From Weissella sagaensis (GTDB taxonomy: Bacteria; Bacillota; Bacilli; Lactobacillales; Lactobacillaceae): a stretch of DNA of 64,000 nucleotides. Below are positions 8,199 through 15,320 of this stretch, in pieces (positions within the stretch are counted from its first letter, which is position 1; every line of letters begins with the position of its first letter). The translations under genes were made by a program, and so were the position numbers. The notes below the pieces were generated by a model. That model ran no database searches. It saw nothing but the letters and a program-made list of their open reading frames with translations, and had not been told where the DNA came from. Location: positions 282,726 through 346,725 of the forward strand of contig NZ_BJDT01000001.1 of the NCBI RefSeq assembly GCF_005405285.1, read 5' to 3'.

Positions 8199-10004
8199 TT
8201 AGACAAACTGTTCAGAAAGTTTTAGGAACTCATCAATATCTTGCTTAATTAAATCAGCGCCAGCTTGCCAGAAGTCAGGCTTTGTTAAATCAACACCCAA
8301 GTGCTTTTGGGCCAATTCTTCAGTCGTCATGTTGGCAGTATCACGTAGCAAAGCGATATACGCTTCCTCAAAGTTTTCCTGGGTTTGGGCCCAAGCATAA
8401 ATGCCTTGGCTAAATAGGTAACCAAAAGTATAAGGGAAGTTATAGAAAGGTACATCGTTAATGTAGAAGTGAAGTTTTGAGGCCCAAAAGTGGGGATGTA
8501 ATTCATCCAAAATACCACCAAAGGCCTGTTCTTGAGCAGCTGACATTAATTCATTTAGGCGTTTTGCCGGTACGAAACCAGCTTGTCGCTCTGCATAAAA
8601 GCTATTTTCAAATAAGAAACGTGCACGAATATTTAAAAACATGGCAATCGGATTAGCCATTTTAGCATCAAGTAAGACAACTTTTTCGGCATCAGATTTG
8701 GCTGCTTGAACATTAGCATCAGCGATTAACATTTCGGCAAAGGTTGAAGCTGTTTCAGCAACGTTCATTGCGTAATCGTCACGCCATACAGGTAGGTCAG
8801 TTAAGACTGAAGTGTGAAAGCCATGACCAATTTCGTGGGCGATTGTTGCTGAATCATTAACAGAACCTGTAAACGTTGTAATAATACGTGATTCATGGAT
8901 ATCTGGCACACTTTCCATCCAAGCACCAGGTGTTTTACCAGGCCGATTTTCTGCCTCAATCCATTGGTTTTCAAAAGCATGTTGTGCAAAAGCAGCCATC
9001 TTAGGTGAATATTTACCAAAATTTTTAATGATAAATGCAGCGGCTTCATCATAAGTTGTTGTCGTAGGGGTGTAATCACCTAACTTGGTAATTGGTGCCG
9101 ATTGATCCTGCCAACCAATTTTATCCAAATCAAGTAATTGTGCTTTACGATTAAAATAATCCTTAAACATTGCTTTATTGTCATCGACAACTTGCCACAT
9201 TGTGTTAAGTGTTTGTCGTGATAAGTGATTTAATTCTAGTGGTTCTGCTAAGAAGTCATCATAACCATGGGCAGCTTGTTCGGTTAAACGAGCCCCTGCC
9301 AAATGATTTAACGTGTCAGCAGCTAGATTTTCAGCATTACCCCACATTTTTTCATATTGTCGCATAATTTCAGCGCGAATTGTATTATCAGGATAGTCAT
9401 CAATCCGGTTTAATGATTGTCCAGCTGACAGTGTTTGTTGGACACCGTTTTCGTCAGTGTAGGTCATTGTTAAACCAGCACTAATCGTGTCATAGTGTTC
9501 AGACCAAGCATCTAAGCCGTCCAATTTTAATGTCGCCAATAATTGTTCAGTTTTATCGTCTAGTAGACGAGCAGCTTGGTGACACAATCCTTTTAAATGA
9601 AAGGCAACTGGTGCAATTGCAGGGGTTGCTAATGCTTGATTAAAATCGTCATCTGAAAAAGTTGTTAGTAGTTTAGAAAACGCATTTAATGGTGTTTGGT
9701 AAGCTACTGATAATTGGGCAACTTTTGTTTGATATGGCCGATATTCTGAATTTGTATAGTCGGCTGCTGATAAAGCATTAACGAACAGCGTGGCTGTGCG
9801 TAGGCCAGAAAAAATCGTTTGATTATCAGCGGTAAGCTGACTAAATGTTTTAAAATTTGTATCATTAACTAAATTATAGTCATTAACCGCTGTTTTTAAG
9901 TCGGCAATCTGTTGTGCTAATAATTTTAATTTGTCTGCAAATTCAGGTGAATGAATACCACCAGGATAAATGGTATCTAAGTTCCAATTTAATGAATAAG
10001 TCAT
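8199..10004 (-). CDS. pepF: Oligoendopeptidase F
   Basis: 601-residue cytosolic M3B metallopeptidase that cuts oligopeptides of roughly 7-17 residues, part of peptide turnover in lactic acid bacteria. The zinc motif HEIGH is at residues 390-394 (H390, E391, H394), inside the family signature 'SATIAHEIGHGFH'. Length matches the family (about 600). The ATG at 10004 is preceded by GGAGAT. It is monocistronic, with its own strong terminator at 8141-8186, and divergent from the sdpR-like gene. Confidence 0.95.
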   Translation of the reverse strand: MTYSLNWNLDTIYPGGIHSPEFADKLKLLAQQIADLKTAVNDYNLVNDTNFKTFSQLTADNQTIFSGLRTATLFVNALSAADYTNSEYRPYQTKVAQLSVAYQTPLNAFSKLLTTFSDDDFNQALATPAIAPVAFHLKGLCHQAARLLDDKTEQLLATLKLDGLDAWSEHYDTISAGLTMTYTDENGVQQTLSAGQSLNRIDDYPDNTIRAEIMRQYEKMWGNAENLAADTLNHLAGARLTEQAAHGYDDFLAEPLELNHLSRQTLNTMWQVVDDNKAMFKDYFNRKAQLLDLDKIGWQDQSAPITKLGDYTPTTTTYDEAAAFIIKNFGKYSPKMAAFAQHAFENQWIEAENRPGKTPGAWMESVPDIHESRIITTFTGSVNDSATIAHEIGHGFHTSVLTDLPVWRDDYAMNVAETASTFAEMLIADANVQAAKSDAEKVVLLDAKMANPIAMFLNIRARFLFENSFYAERQAGFVPAKRLNELMSAAQEQAFGGILDELHPHFWASKLHFYINDVPFYNFPYTFGYLFSQGIYAWAQTQENFEEAYIALLRDTANMTTEELAQKHLGVDLTKPDFWQAGADLIKQDIDEFLKLSEQFV

Positions 10005-10124
10005 TTTTAATCTCCATAAATCTCATGTTTTTTTAATTATTTTGTTATTTATTCTATCATAACTTTTTTCTAGTACAAAAACTATATGGGTATCACATTT
10101 AAGTATATTATAATACCGTGATAA

Positions 10125-10153
10125 TTGTTTTTATGGTATTGTTTAGATAAATA
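10125..10153 (+). promoter_or_regulatory. Probable promoter of the sdpR-sdpI pair
   Basis: TTGTTT (10125-10130), a 17-base spacer and TAAATA (10148-10153). The -10 element lies inside the first operator palindrome, the classic layout for autorepression. Confidence 0.5.
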
Positions 10154-10174
10154 TCTAATTAGACGTTTATCTAA
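10143..10174. promoter_or_regulatory. Two abutting 16-bp operators for the ArsR/SdpR-like repressor
   Basis: TTAGATAAATATCTAA (10143-10158) is a perfect palindrome. TTAGACGTTTATCTAA (10159-10174) is the same element with its left half diverged. A 10-bp perfect inverted repeat (10142-10151/10166-10175) links the outer arms. They start at the -10 and end 23 bases before the repressor start. Confidence 0.6.
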
Positions 10175-10197
10175 ATAGTGGAGAGGATGGGTCATTA

Positions 10198-10470
10198 ATG
10201 GGGTTTGAAAAAAGTTTTAAAGCACTATCTGATCCGGTTAGACGAGAAATTCTGCAGTTATTAAGAAATGGTGCAATGACTGCAGGCAATATAGCAGAGC
10301 ATTTTGATATGACCAAGGCAACAATTTCATATCATTTGCGTTTATTAAAAGAAGCTGGCTTAATTTTTGAGGAAAAAGAGAAGAATTTCATTTATTATGA
10401 TTTAAATACCACATTAGTTGAAGAAATGATGGGGTGGTTAATGTCATTAAAGGAGCGTAAAAATGACTAA
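10198..10470 (+). CDS. sdpR: ArsR/SdpR-family autorepressor
   Basis: 90-residue winged-helix protein: 'KALSDPVRREILQLLRNGAMTAGNIAEHFDMTKATISYHLRLLKEAGLI' is the SdpR-type ArsR HTH. There are no metal-binding cysteines, so metal sensing is unlikely. In B. subtilis SdpR represses sdpRI and is sequestered at the membrane by SdpI when toxin SdpC is present. Here it overlaps the sdpI-like gene by eight bases, and tandem palindromes precede it. The ATG at 10198 follows GGAGAGGATGG. No sdpABC toxin genes are in the window. Confidence 0.85.
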   Translation: MGFEKSFKALSDPVRREILQLLRNGAMTAGNIAEHFDMTKATISYHLRLLKEAGLIFEEKEKNFIYYDLNTTLVEEMMGWLMSLKERKND

Positions 10471-11098
10471 AAAAGAATTACGACGGTTATTGATCGTCAC
10501 AACGATTGTCATGTTAGTCCCTTTGGTTGTTGGATTAATGATTTGGGCACAATTACCAGATAACATTGCAACACACTTTGGCGCTGGTGGTCAAGCAAAT
10601 GGTTGGCATAGCAAAAGCAAGACAGTATTTGGACTACCTTTATTGATGATTGTTATACAATATATTTGTTTTTTTAGCCTTTATTTTGATCCTTCAAAAA
10701 ATAATATTAATATAAGATTGTTCAAAGGCTTATTATGGATTGCGCCAATAATTGAAAACATCATGATGTTTAGTATTTATGGCATTGCTTTAGGATATTC
10801 GCTTAATATTGTGATGATTGTTAATTTTATGGTGGGAATATTATTTATTACCTTGGGTAACTATTTACACAAAGTGAAGCAAAATTATACAGTAGGCATT
10901 AAAATTCCGTGGACATTGCACAGTAAAGAAAACTGGAATCGAACACATCGTTTTGCGGCTTGGTTATTTTTAATCGTTGGTATTTTTATGCTGATTAATG
11001 GTTTTTTGCAACAAACTTGGTTGCTTATTATACCTATTTTAAGTATCGTCATTTTGCCAATTGGTTATTCATTTATACTGTATCATAAGGGTATTTAG
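10463..11098 (+). CDS. sdpI: SdpI-like membrane protein (DUF1648 + SdpI domain)
   Basis: 211-residue membrane protein with about six hydrophobic helices. The N-terminal DUF1648 segment 'QLPDNIATHFGAGGQANGW' follows the first helix. The C-terminal SdpI domain holds 'VGIKIPWTLHSKENWNRTHRFAAWLF', the family signature. In B. subtilis SdpI gives immunity to the SdpC toxin and captures SdpR. Translational coupling with the repressor supports a two-gene signal module; an orphan immunity or envelope role is inferred. Confidence 0.85.
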   Translation: MTKKELRRLLIVTTIVMLVPLVVGLMIWAQLPDNIATHFGAGGQANGWHSKSKTVFGLPLLMIVIQYICFFSLYFDPSKNNINIRLFKGLLWIAPIIENIMMFSIYGIALGYSLNIVMIVNFMVGILFITLGNYLHKVKQNYTVGIKIPWTLHSKENWNRTHRFAAWLFLIVGIFMLINGFLQQTWLLIIPILSIVILPIGYSFILYHKGI

Positions 11099-11212
11099 AT
11101 AGTCGGTCTGTTTTTATATACTTTGCGGTGTATATATGGTAATCTAAAGCTAAATTAAAAGAAAATTGAGGACTGTCCATTGAAGAATTAATACGATTTT
11201 GAAATTGCAATG

Positions 11213-11293
11213 ATGACTATATCTTTTAGGGGTGTAGTGTGCATTTCAGGTGGTATTAGTTTAGATGGAGAGTCTTTTTTATGTGCTCTTTAA
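11213..11293 (+). CDS. Probable leader peptide of the ABC-F gene
   Basis: A 26-codon ORF (27 if the adjacent ATG at 11210 is used) begins MTISFRGVVCISGG and ends at TAA 11291-11293, 42 bases before the ABC-F start. Its ribosome binding site is weak. Support comes from position and RNA structure: TTCAGGTG (11245-11252, inside the ORF) pairs with CACCTGAA (11307-11314), which overlaps TCACCT (11306-11311), the complement of the ABC-F ribosome binding site AGGTGA (11326-11331). This is the arrangement of translational attenuators that sense ribosome-stalling drugs. Confidence 0.45.
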   Translation: MTISFRGVVCISGGISLDGESFLCAL

Positions 11294-11331
11294 TCGTACT
11301 GTTGCTCACCTGAATTCTTAAAGTGAGGTGA
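11245..11331 (+). promoter_or_regulatory. Alternative RNA hairpins controlling the ABC-F ribosome binding site
   Basis: Helix A is 11245-11252/11307-11314 (8 bp). Helix B is 11306-11311/11326-11331 (TCACCT/AGGTGA), which hides the ribosome binding site. The two share 11307-11311 and cannot coexist. No T-run follows, so control would be translational rather than by termination. Confidence 0.5.
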
Positions 11332-11335
11332 CAAT

Positions 11336-12832
11336 TTGAGTACTATTGAATTAAAACAATTAACATTTGGTTTTGATAATCAGGCGCAATCTTTGTTTGA
11401 AAAAGCTGATTTAACAATTGACGTGTCTTGGAAATTGGGATTAATTGGGCGAAATGGTCGTGGTAAAACAACATTGTTAAATTTATTACGTGGCATGTAC
11501 CCCTATCAAGGCACGATTACACATCAAGTCAGTTTTAACTATTTTCCACAATCAATTAAAGATGCTAGTCAATTAACTTATGATGTATTAAATGAAGTCG
11601 CGAACGTTGAAATTTGGCAGATTGAAAAAGAACTGCGGTTAATGCAAACGGATGCTGCTGTTTTATGGCGACCATTCGCTAGCCTATCCGGTGGTGAAAA
11701 AACAAAAGTTTTATTGGGATTATTGTTTAGTGATCATGAGCATTTTCCACTAATTGATGAACCAACTAATCATTTAGATCAGCAATCAAGGAAACAGATT
11801 GCCCAATATTTAAAAAATAAGAAGCAAGGTTTTATTTTAGTTAGTCATGATCGTGCATTCGTTAATGAAGTCGTGGACCATGTGATTGCAATTGAAAAGC
11901 AGCAATTAATAAGCTATCAGGGGAATTTTGCGACCTATGAAGAACAAAAGTCTAGACGTGATCAATACGAATTAGATCAGAATAAAAAATTACAAACAGA
12001 AATTGGCCGTTTAAAGCAAACAGCAAGTGAAAAAGCAGAGTGGTCACGTGGTCGTGAAAAAGAAAAATTTGGTAATCGTCACGTTGAAGGCAGTGGTGCT
12101 ATTTTTGACCGTGGCGCGATTGGTGCGCGTGCTGCACGGACCATGAAGCGTTCCAAAACATTAGTGCGCCATATGGAAAGTAAAATTGCTTCTAAGGAAC
12201 AATTGCTTAAAGAAATTGAAACCATTGATCGGTTAATCATGAATTATCAACCGAGCTACCATAAAACACTAATCAGTGTTAAAAATCTGCAATTAGCTTA
12301 TGAACAATCATTATTTGAACCAATTTCTTTTCAACTAGCAAAAGGTGAAAGGCTGGCTATTCAAGGAAATAATGGCTCGGGTAAAACATCAATTATTCAT
12401 TATTTATTGGGAATGTTTGCTGGTCAAATTGCTGGTGAAATAACAATGCCAGAGAATATACGTATTAGTTATGTGCGTCAAAATTATGAAGATAATACAG
12501 GGACTTTGGCAGAATTTGCAGCTGAACATCACTTATCTTACGAAATATTATTAAACAACTTACATAAATTGGGTTTGGAACGTCACATATTCAATACGCG
12601 TATTGAAAATATGAGTATGGGACAGCGAAAACGTGTCGAATTGGCCAAATCATTAGCGACACCGGCAACCTTATTTATTTGGGATGAACCTTTAAATTAT
12701 TTGGACGTTTTTAATCGGGAACAATTGGAGGAAGTCATTCAATCAGTGCAACCGACTATGTTGCTAGTTGAACACGATGAAACATTTTTGAATAATATCG
12801 CCACACAAGTGATTAAGCTGCACCACGAATAA
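11336..12832 (+). CDS. ABC-F ATPase, Lsa-like ribosomal protection family
   Basis: 498 residues, the same length as E. faecalis Lsa(A) and closely resembling it at the N-terminus ('KLGLIGRNGRGKTTLLNLLRG'). Two ABC domains without membrane helices: Walker A at GRNGRGKTT and GNNGSGKTS, signatures LSGGEKTK and MSMGQRKR, with Walker B lines ending DEPTNHLD and DEPLNYLD. A charged linker (about 195-300) would reach the ribosomal E/P site. Lsa proteins protect ribosomes from lincosamides, streptogramin A and pleuromutilins; intrinsic resistance here is inference. The start is TTG 11336, after GAGGTGA. A leader ORF and competing hairpins precede it. Confidence 0.85.
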   Translation: MSTIELKQLTFGFDNQAQSLFEKADLTIDVSWKLGLIGRNGRGKTTLLNLLRGMYPYQGTITHQVSFNYFPQSIKDASQLTYDVLNEVANVEIWQIEKELRLMQTDAAVLWRPFASLSGGEKTKVLLGLLFSDHEHFPLIDEPTNHLDQQSRKQIAQYLKNKKQGFILVSHDRAFVNEVVDHVIAIEKQQLISYQGNFATYEEQKSRRDQYELDQNKKLQTEIGRLKQTASEKAEWSRGREKEKFGNRHVEGSGAIFDRGAIGARAARTMKRSKTLVRHMESKIASKEQLLKEIETIDRLIMNYQPSYHKTLISVKNLQLAYEQSLFEPISFQLAKGERLAIQGNNGSGKTSIIHYLLGMFAGQIAGEITMPENIRISYVRQNYEDNTGTLAEFAAEHHLSYEILLNNLHKLGLERHIFNTRIENMSMGQRKRVELAKSLATPATLFIWDEPLNYLDVFNREQLEEVIQSVQPTMLLVEHDETFLNNIATQVIKLHHE

Positions 12833-12880
12833 AGATAAATTATGAAATTCATCGTGATAAATAAAGCCATTAAGCCCTTG

Positions 12881-12889
12881 TGCTATAAT
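12881..12889 (+). promoter_or_regulatory. Extended -10 promoter of the alpha/beta hydrolase gene
   Basis: TGCTATAAT (12881-12889) is an ideal extended -10 element. No good -35 is seen. It lies about 40 bases before the hydrolase start. Confidence 0.5.
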
Positions 12890-12930
12890 ATCTTGAGTAA
12901 GTTTGATAGGGACAAGATAAGGATTTAAAG

Positions 12931-13896
12931 ATGATAAAACAACATAAAAAATGGTCAACAAAACGCAAGGTATGGACGGCGGTCGCTACGCTGGTTGTCG
13001 TGGTTGGCGCAGCTATTTTGGGTGCAGGAGGCTATTTCTTCCATGTTGCCGAAGTAAGGGCTAAAAAAGATTTTGTGGGTAGTGGTTTAGTTAGCAAAAA
13101 AAATCCACTCTATGCTCAGCAAGAAAAGTGGCTAGCTGCGGATACAAAGGAATGGCATCTAAAAGCCAAAGATGGTACTAAACTAGTAGGAAATTACTTG
13201 CCTGCTGCAAAAAAAACAAATAAAACAGTCATCGTTATTCATGGCTTTGGGGTTGATCATAAAGCAATGGCGCCATATGGTGAGATGTTCCATCGTTTTG
13301 GGTATAATGTTTTGATGCCAGACGATCGCGCATCAGGTAAATCTGAAGGTAAGTATATTGGCTTTGGTTACTTGGATGCTAAAGATTATCAAGGATGGAT
13401 TAACCAGATTATTGCTAAAGATGGTAAAAACAGTGAAATTTTGGTCATGGGTGCTTCAATGGGAGCAGCGACGACTATGATGTTATCGGGTATGAATCCA
13501 CCATCACAAGTAAAAGCTTATATTGAAGATTCAGGATATACATCAGTTGCGGATGAATTACATTATGAAGCCGGTAATATGTATGGCTTACCTAAATGGT
13601 TAGCAAATGTGTTAATTCCAGTTGTATCAGGTTATTCAAAGGTTTTGGCAGGTTATAGTTATCACCAGGCAGATGCTGAAAAGTTGTTAGCTAATAATAA
13701 ACGACCAATGTTATTTATTCATGGTGATAATGATAAATTTGTGCCAACAAAGTTTATGGCACCCGTTTATCAGGCAACTAATGGTCCTAAGGAAAAATAC
13801 CTTGTACCGGGTGCTGCTCATGTAGAATCCTATCGGACTAATCCGGTTCAATATGAAAAAACAGTTCAAAAATTTTTACAAAAATATTTTAATTAA
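12931..13896 (+). CDS. Membrane-anchored alpha/beta hydrolase
   Basis: 321 residues. A basic N-terminus and one hydrophobic helix (about 14-37) suggest an uncleaved anchor with the catalytic domain outside the cell. The hydrolase fold shows the oxyanion strand 'VIVIHGFGVDH', the nucleophile elbow GASMG (serine), acid 'FIHGDNDKFVP' and the last histidine in 'GAAHVES'. Relatives are annotated as serine aminopeptidase S33-like or DUF1749-like hydrolases; the substrate is unknown. AAGGA precedes the ATG. It is followed after 12 bases by the RsmC-like gene. Confidence 0.8.
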   Translation: MIKQHKKWSTKRKVWTAVATLVVVVGAAILGAGGYFFHVAEVRAKKDFVGSGLVSKKNPLYAQQEKWLAADTKEWHLKAKDGTKLVGNYLPAAKKTNKTVIVIHGFGVDHKAMAPYGEMFHRFGYNVLMPDDRASGKSEGKYIGFGYLDAKDYQGWINQIIAKDGKNSEILVMGASMGAATTMMLSGMNPPSQVKAYIEDSGYTSVADELHYEAGNMYGLPKWLANVLIPVVSGYSKVLAGYSYHQADAEKLLANNKRPMLFIHGDNDKFVPTKFMAPVYQATNGPKEKYLVPGAAHVESYRTNPVQYEKTVQKFLQKYFN

Positions 13897-13908
13897 AAGA
13901 GGAGTATT

Positions 13909-14526
13909 ATGCCGGAACATTATTATACAGCTAATCCAACTACGGCCCATGACGAACATACCTGGACATTTGATTTGTTGGATCATGCTTTAACTTTTAC
14001 AACTGATGCTGGGGTCTTTTCCAAAGGAACCGTTGATTATGGGACACGAGCAATGTTAACTGCCTTTAATCGAGATATCCCGGCTGGAAAAATTCTTGAT
14101 TTAGGAGCTGGCTACGGACCAGTTGCGATTAGTTTGGCTAAAGTATTGCCAGAACGGGCGTTTGTTGCAGCCGAAATTAATTCACGGGCAGCTGAATTAG
14201 TCCAACGAAATGCACAACGTAACCATGTGGAGCAACAAATTACAGTTGTGCAATCTGATCGTTATGAAAATGTTGACGGCAAGTTTGCAGCTATTTTAAC
14301 TAATCCACCAGTACGAGCTGGTAAGCAAATTGTAACTGACATGATTACTGGTGCAGCTGATCACTTGGTACCGGACGGCACATTAACCGTTGTTTTGCAA
14401 AAGAAGCAAGGGGCACCATCTGCTAAAAAATTGATGGCTCAATTATTTGGAAATGTACAAACCATTGCCAAAGATAAAGGGTATTACATTTTGGAGAGTA
14501 CGTATGTCGGTACCACTAACAGCTAA
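13909..14526 (+). CDS. Class I SAM methyltransferase, RsmC/YbxB-like
   Basis: 205 residues. The family start 'HYYTANPTTAHDEHTWTF' is followed by the SAM loop 'ILDLGAGYGPVAISLA' (about 63-78) and the catalytic NPP motif 'ILTNPPVRAG', typical of m2G rRNA methyltransferases. E. coli RsmC modifies 16S G1207; the short single-domain YbxB form is the Gram-positive version and its target is less certain. Starts after AGAGGAG. Its 3' end overlaps tadA by 23 bases, so the two are coupled. Confidence 0.85.
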   Translation: MPEHYYTANPTTAHDEHTWTFDLLDHALTFTTDAGVFSKGTVDYGTRAMLTAFNRDIPAGKILDLGAGYGPVAISLAKVLPERAFVAAEINSRAAELVQRNAQRNHVEQQITVVQSDRYENVDGKFAAILTNPPVRAGKQIVTDMITGAADHLVPDGTLTVVLQKKQGAPSAKKLMAQLFGNVQTIAKDKGYYILESTYVGTTNS

Positions 14527-15034
14527 TCAAATTCAGTATTTTATGGGTGAAGCTTTGCATGAAGCACGCAAGGCAGCATTAATTGGTGAAGTGCCAATTG
14601 GTGCAGTTGTTGTACAAAATGGGCAAATTATTAGTCGGGCGTTTAATTTACGTGAACACTTACAAGATGGTAGTCAACATGCTGAGTACCAAGCTATTTT
14701 AGAAGCAAATCGTTTGCAACATTCATGGCGGTTACCTGAAGCCCAACTGTTTGTAACGTTAGAGCCTTGTATTATGTGTGCAGGTTTAATTCAACAAACG
14801 CGTATCACAGATGTTTATTATGGTGCGGATGATGCAAAAGGTGGTGGTGTCACATCAATGTATGAACTATTGACTGATGAGCGCTTAAATCATCAAGTAA
14901 ATGTACATGCAGGTGTTCGTGATCAAGAAGCAAGTGCGCTTTTGAAAACCTTTTTCAAAGATGTGCGAAAACGAAAAAAAGCAGCTAAAAAAGCACGGCA
15001 ATTGGCTGATAAAAAAGCTGGTCAAAATCTTTAG
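14504..15034 (+). CDS. tadA: tRNA adenosine deaminase (A34 to inosine)
   Basis: 176 residues. Deaminates the wobble adenosine of tRNA-Arg(ACG) to inosine. The zinc and catalytic motifs are complete: HAE ('SQHAEYQAI') and PCxxC ('LEPCIMCAG'). An in-frame ATG at 14447 would add 19 residues, but GGAGAG at 14493-14498 and family alignment favour ATG 14504. The basic lysine-rich tail ('RKRKKAAKKARQ') is common in Lactobacillales. The gene lies just before the SRP RNA, whose promoter begins within or right after its 3' end. Confidence 0.95.
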   Translation: MSVPLTANQIQYFMGEALHEARKAALIGEVPIGAVVVQNGQIISRAFNLREHLQDGSQHAEYQAILEANRLQHSWRLPEAQLFVTLEPCIMCAGLIQQTRITDVYYGADDAKGGGVTSMYELLTDERLNHQVNVHAGVRDQEASALLKTFFKDVRKRKKAAKKARQLADKKAGQNL

Positions 15035-15038
15035 TTCT

Positions 15039-15047
15039 TGCTATAAT
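15039..15047 (+). promoter_or_regulatory. Promoter of the SRP RNA
   Basis: TGCTATAAT (15039-15047) is an extended -10 immediately upstream of the SRP RNA, with its predicted start near 15054. Confidence 0.6.
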
Positions 15048-15054
15048 ATAGTTT

Positions 15055-15131
15055 GTGGGGCAAGTATGCACTTCGAATTGTGTCAGGGTCGGAAGACAGC
15101 AGCACTAAGGAGACCGTGTATTGTGCTTCAC
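15055..15131 (+). ncRNA. ffs: Signal recognition particle RNA (small 4.5S type)
   Basis: The conserved helix 8 core is clear: GTCAGG (15082-15087), GGAA loop (15091-15094) and GCAGC (15098-15102), the Ffh-binding site. Outer arms GTG/CAC (15055-15057/15129-15131) with GCA/TGC and ATGCAC/GTGTAT pairings close a long hairpin. This is the short form without the Alu domain of Bacillus SRP RNA. Ends are estimated; the 3' end may extend to the terminator. Confidence 0.85.
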
Positions 15132-15149
15132 TTCTTAAGTAAATTAGCG

Positions 15150-15182
15150 GAGGTTAGAACAAATTGTTCTAACCTCTTTTTT
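15150..15182 (+). terminator. Terminator after the SRP RNA
   Basis: GAGGTTAGAAC (15150-15160) pairs with GTTCTAACCTC (15166-15176), followed by TTTTTT. Confidence 0.9.
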
Positions 15183-15320
15183 GTCTATTATTGGCATGTA
15201 ATCTCAGACTAGGTTTGTTTAAATGTGTCTGTTCGTAAAACGCTTTTTCTGATATTATTGGTAATGATAGTTACACACATAAATCAGGAGTAAAAACTGA
15301 TAGAAAAGGGGTCACAAGTC

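Noticed and set aside
14961-15212. 83-codon ORF over the end of tadA, the SRP RNA and its terminator
   Set aside because: It runs through a clear ncRNA and terminator and has no family resemblance.
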